Source: an uncultured Pirellulaceae bacterium
Lineage (GTDB): Bacteria; Planctomycetota; Planctomycetia; Pirellulales; Pirellulaceae
DNA length: 10,231 nucleotides
Direction of reading: 5' to 3'
NCBI GenBank assembly: GCA_934255105.1
Contig: CAKQNH010000100.1
Location: forward strand, 1 to 10,231
Shown: positions 7,814-10,231 of the stretch, one piece after another
How positions within the stretch are numbered: position 1 is the first letter of the stretch
Layout of the letters: each line of letters starts with the position of its first letter
Made by a program: the position numbers and the translations under genes
The notes under the pieces: generated by a model
Databases searched by the model: none
Told to the model about the DNA's origin: nothing
The model's input: the letters and a program-made list of their open reading frames with translations, nothing else

Positions 7814-7848
7814 TCCAGCTTGTACGTCAACGTTCATCGCAAGCTGGA
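7814..7848 (-). terminator. Hairpin just after the RND stop, possible terminator
   Basis: TCCAGCTTG (7814-7822) and CAAGCTGGA (7840-7848) are a perfect 9-bp inverted repeat around a 17-nt loop. On the minus strand the stem begins 3 bp past the RND gene's TAA (7854-7852). There is no following U-tract, so this is not a textbook intrinsic terminator. It may end transcription with help from Rho or protect the 3' end of the mRNA. Confidence 0.45.
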
Positions 7849-7851
7849 AGC

Positions 7852-10231
7852 TTACGAATCGGAGCTATCCGCTGGAGTCTCGTCCTGGCGAGCGAAACGA
7901 CGCAGCACCGAGTAGAACACCGGCGTCAGAAACAGCCCGCAAGTCGTTACTCCGATCATCCCGCTGAAAACTGCCGTGCCGAGGGCGCGCCGCATTTCGC
8001 TTCCTGCTCCCGTCGCAATCACTAGCGGAATCACGCCGAGAATGAATGCCACCGACGTCATCAGGATCGGTCGCAATCGCAGTCTCGCGGCTGAAACGGC
8101 CGCCTCGAAACGAGTCTTACCGCCGTCCTCCTCCGCCTTGGCAAACTCGACGATAAGAATCGCGTTTTTGCACGCTAAAGCTACCAGCACGATGAAACCG
8201 ATCTGCGTCAAGATGTTGTTGTCCATTCCCAACGCCCACACGCCTACGATCGCAAACAACAGGCCCATGGGGACGATCAGGATCACCGCCAGCGGCAGCA
8301 ACCAACTTTCATATTGAGCCGACAACGCTAGGAACACGAATAGCACACACAGAGGAAAGATAAACAATGCTGTGTTGCCGGCCCGCTTCTCCTGATACGA
8401 CAGGTCCGTCCATTCGTAGCCAAAACCGTCGGGCAATTGCTCCGCTAAAATTTGCTCCATCTTCGCCATCGCTTCACCGGTCGAAAACATTGGCAGCGAT
8501 GCTCCGCTGATATCGGCCGACGGGTACATGTTGTAGCGAACCACTCGATCGGGCGCTGTCCGACGTTCCAATCGCATTACGCTGCCCAGCGGAATGACGG
8601 CGCCCTGGGCACTGCGGGTTCGCAGTTTCAATACGTCGTCCGGATCGCTGCGAAACTCAAAGTCGGCTTGCGCAGTGACGCGGTACGTGCGACCTAGAAA
8701 ATTGAAGTCGTTGATGTACAGGCTGCCCAGCGCCGTTTGCAGTGTGCTGAAGATATTCGCCAGCGGCACGTCCAGAATCTGAGCCTTGGAGCGATCGACA
8801 TCGGCGTATAGCTGCGGCGTGTTGTTGCTAAAGCTGGTGTAAACCATCGCATACTCCGGGTTCTGCATCGCGGTTCTGACAACGTCAGATGCGACTTGTC
8901 CCAATGCATCCAGTCCGGCTCCGCTGCGATCTTGAATCTGCAGCTTGAACCCACCACCGGTTCCGATACCGGGCACGGGCGGTGGAGGGATGACGATGAT
9001 GCGCGCCTGATCAATGGCGGCGGTCTGCATCTGCATCGCACTGAGAATCGACTGCATCGAGTGGCCTGCTCGAGCGCGTTCCGCTGCGGGGCCGAACGTC
9101 AAGAACAGGGCCGCCGCATTGGATGATGCGGCGCGCGTGGCACCGTTGAGCCCAACGATTTGCACAACGTGAGCCACACCGGGAACCTTGTCTGCAATTG
9201 CTCGCACCTCGTCGGCAACTTCGCCAGTCCGAGCCAGCGAGGCTCCGGGAGGCAGCTCGATGCTCACGATCGCGTAACCTTGATCCTGTGGTGGGATGAA
9301 CCCGGTGGGCACGCTGGTGAACCCGACGTAGGTCATCCCAAGCAGCCCGGCGTATAGCAACATGCCGATCGCGGAAAAGCGAACCAGCCGCGCGACGATG
9401 GCGATATAAACGTTCGTGCTACGCTCAAACACCCAGTTGAACGCACTAAAAAACCATCGCAACGGCGCGGTCAAGTAGTGCGGGATATTCCTGACGAAGT
9501 TGATGAGTCGTTCGCTTCGTGTAGCGGAAGTCGCCAAGACTTTCGGCCCGTCACTAGCACGACTCGGACGCGCGTCGCTACCTGTCTCGCTGCCGTTCTT
9601 TTTCTTCATTGGCTGCAGAAACAAGGCACACATCGCGGGGCTGAGCGACAGCGAAACGATCAGCGAGATCGTCGTCGACACCGCAATGGTGATCGCAAAC
9701 TGGCGATAGAACTCGCCCGTGATGCCGGGAATGAACGCGGTCGGCACGAACACTGAAATCAAAACCACTGTCGCCGCGATCAACGCTGACCCAACTTCGC
9801 TCATCGCCTTATGCGTTGCCTCGCTGGGGGACAAACCTCGTTCAATCCAGTGTTCGACGTTTTCGACCACCACGATCGCATCGTCAACCACGATCCCGAT
9901 GGCCAGCACCAACCCGAAGAGCGATAGATTGTTCAAACTGAAACCCATTGCCAGCAGCGCAGCGAAGGTCCCGATCAACGAAACGGGAATCGCAACGACT
10001 GGAATGATCGTCGAGCGCCATTTCTGTAAGAACAGGAAGACCGTTAAGACCACTAACACCGTCGCTTCGAAGAGAGTCTTGATGACTTCGTCGATCGACT
10101 GTGAAACGAACTGAGTTGGGTTGTAGGCAACCGCGTGCTGGATCCCCGACGGGAAGGTTTTGCTGAGCTCATCCATCAGCTTCAAAATGTTCTCTGAAGT
10201 TGCAACCGCGTTTGACCCTGGTCGCTGAAAC
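7852..10231 (-). CDS. AcrB-like RND (HAE1) multidrug efflux permease, partial (N-terminus off the right edge)
   Basis: Proton-driven inner-membrane efflux pump, the trimeric part of a tripartite envelope complex. The frame is open to the window edge, with 792 residues visible (numbered from the edge) of an expected total of roughly 1050-1080. The first visible residues, FQRPGSNAVATSENI, match AcrB's porter region near residue 285, so the first two helices and part of the porter domain are missing. Seen in order: GLVLAIGIVVDDAIVVVENVE with the proton-relay pair D116/D117; FVPTAFIPGITGEFYRQFA; SPAMCALFL; the second porter half (FIPPQDQGYAIVSIELPPGAS, then PPPPVPGIGTGGGF); YEWTDLSYQE; the relay lysine K688 in ACKNAILIVEFAKA; and RLRPILMTSVAFILGVIPL. 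The tail after helix 12 is short and acidic. The cytoplasmic linker after helix 6 is longer than AcrB's. TTG at 10185 is internal, not a start. The periplasmic adaptor gene would be expected upstream, beyond the window. Confidence 0.96.
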   Translation of the reverse strand, partial: FQRPGSNAVATSENILKLMDELSKTFPSGIQHAVAYNPTQFVSQSIDEVIKTLFEATVLVVLTVFLFLQKWRSTIIPVVAIPVSLIGTFAALLAMGFSLNNLSLFGLVLAIGIVVDDAIVVVENVEHWIERGLSPSEATHKAMSEVGSALIAATVVLISVFVPTAFIPGITGEFYRQFAITIAVSTTISLIVSLSLSPAMCALFLQPMKKKNGSETGSDARPSRASDGPKVLATSATRSERLINFVRNIPHYLTAPLRWFFSAFNWVFERSTNVYIAIVARLVRFSAIGMLLYAGLLGMTYVGFTSVPTGFIPPQDQGYAIVSIELPPGASLARTGEVADEVRAIADKVPGVAHVVQIVGLNGATRAASSNAAALFLTFGPAAERARAGHSMQSILSAMQMQTAAIDQARIIVIPPPPVPGIGTGGGFKLQIQDRSGAGLDALGQVASDVVRTAMQNPEYAMVYTSFSNNTPQLYADVDRSKAQILDVPLANIFSTLQTALGSLYINDFNFLGRTYRVTAQADFEFRSDPDDVLKLRTRSAQGAVIPLGSVMRLERRTAPDRVVRYNMYPSADISGASLPMFSTGEAMAKMEQILAEQLPDGFGYEWTDLSYQEKRAGNTALFIFPLCVLFVFLALSAQYESWLLPLAVILIVPMGLLFAIVGVWALGMDNNILTQIGFIVLVALACKNAILIVEFAKAEEDGGKTRFEAAVSAARLRLRPILMTSVAFILGVIPLVIATGAGSEMRRALGTAVFSGMIGVTTCGLFLTPVFYSVLRRFARQDETPADSSDS

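Overview
The window looks like chromosomal DNA from a planctomycete (Pirellulales/Rhodopirellula-like). The main evidence is a planctomycete-type PSCyt1-DUF1549-DUF1553 protein followed by a Tat-exported DUF1501 protein, with an exported DUF1080 (3-keto-disaccharide hydrolase family) protein encoded divergently. GTG/TTG starts and poor Shine-Dalgarno sequences fit that group. I see no rRNA, tRNA, CRISPR array, IS element or phage gene.

Layout from left to right: (1) 1-760, minus: an exported glycerophosphodiester phosphodiesterase, cut by the left edge. A candidate promoter and a near-palindrome lie upstream of it. (2) 878-2326, minus: the DUF1501 protein. (3) 2411-5548, minus: a 1045-residue secreted protein with two CxxCH haem motifs and a LamG-like domain placed inside its DUF1553 region. 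Genes 3 and 2 form the familiar planctomycete pair. (4) 5549-5824: divergent intergenic region with a perfect minus-strand TATAAT. (5) 5825-6727, plus: exported DUF1080 protein. (6) 6740-6862, minus: a 40-codon remnant of a TRIC/UPF0126 (YadS-like) membrane protein. (7) 6877-7587, minus: a ZIP-family membrane protein with altered metal-site residues. (8) 7588-7851: intergenic, with a hairpin next to the RND stop codon. (9) 7852-10231, minus: an AcrB-like RND efflux pump missing its N-terminal quarter beyond the right edge.

The DUF1549/DUF1553, DUF1501 and DUF1080 genes probably form an extracytoplasmic module for carbohydrate or glycoconjugate turnover. Their exact biochemistry is not settled by the sequence. 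The GDPD, ZIP and RND genes look like independent neighbours. I did not find a convincing undescribed system. The most interesting items are the truncated TRIC gene, which is too short for normal gene callers, the ZIP homologue that seems to have lost much of one metal site, and the possibly permuted LamG insertion in the cytochrome-like protein.
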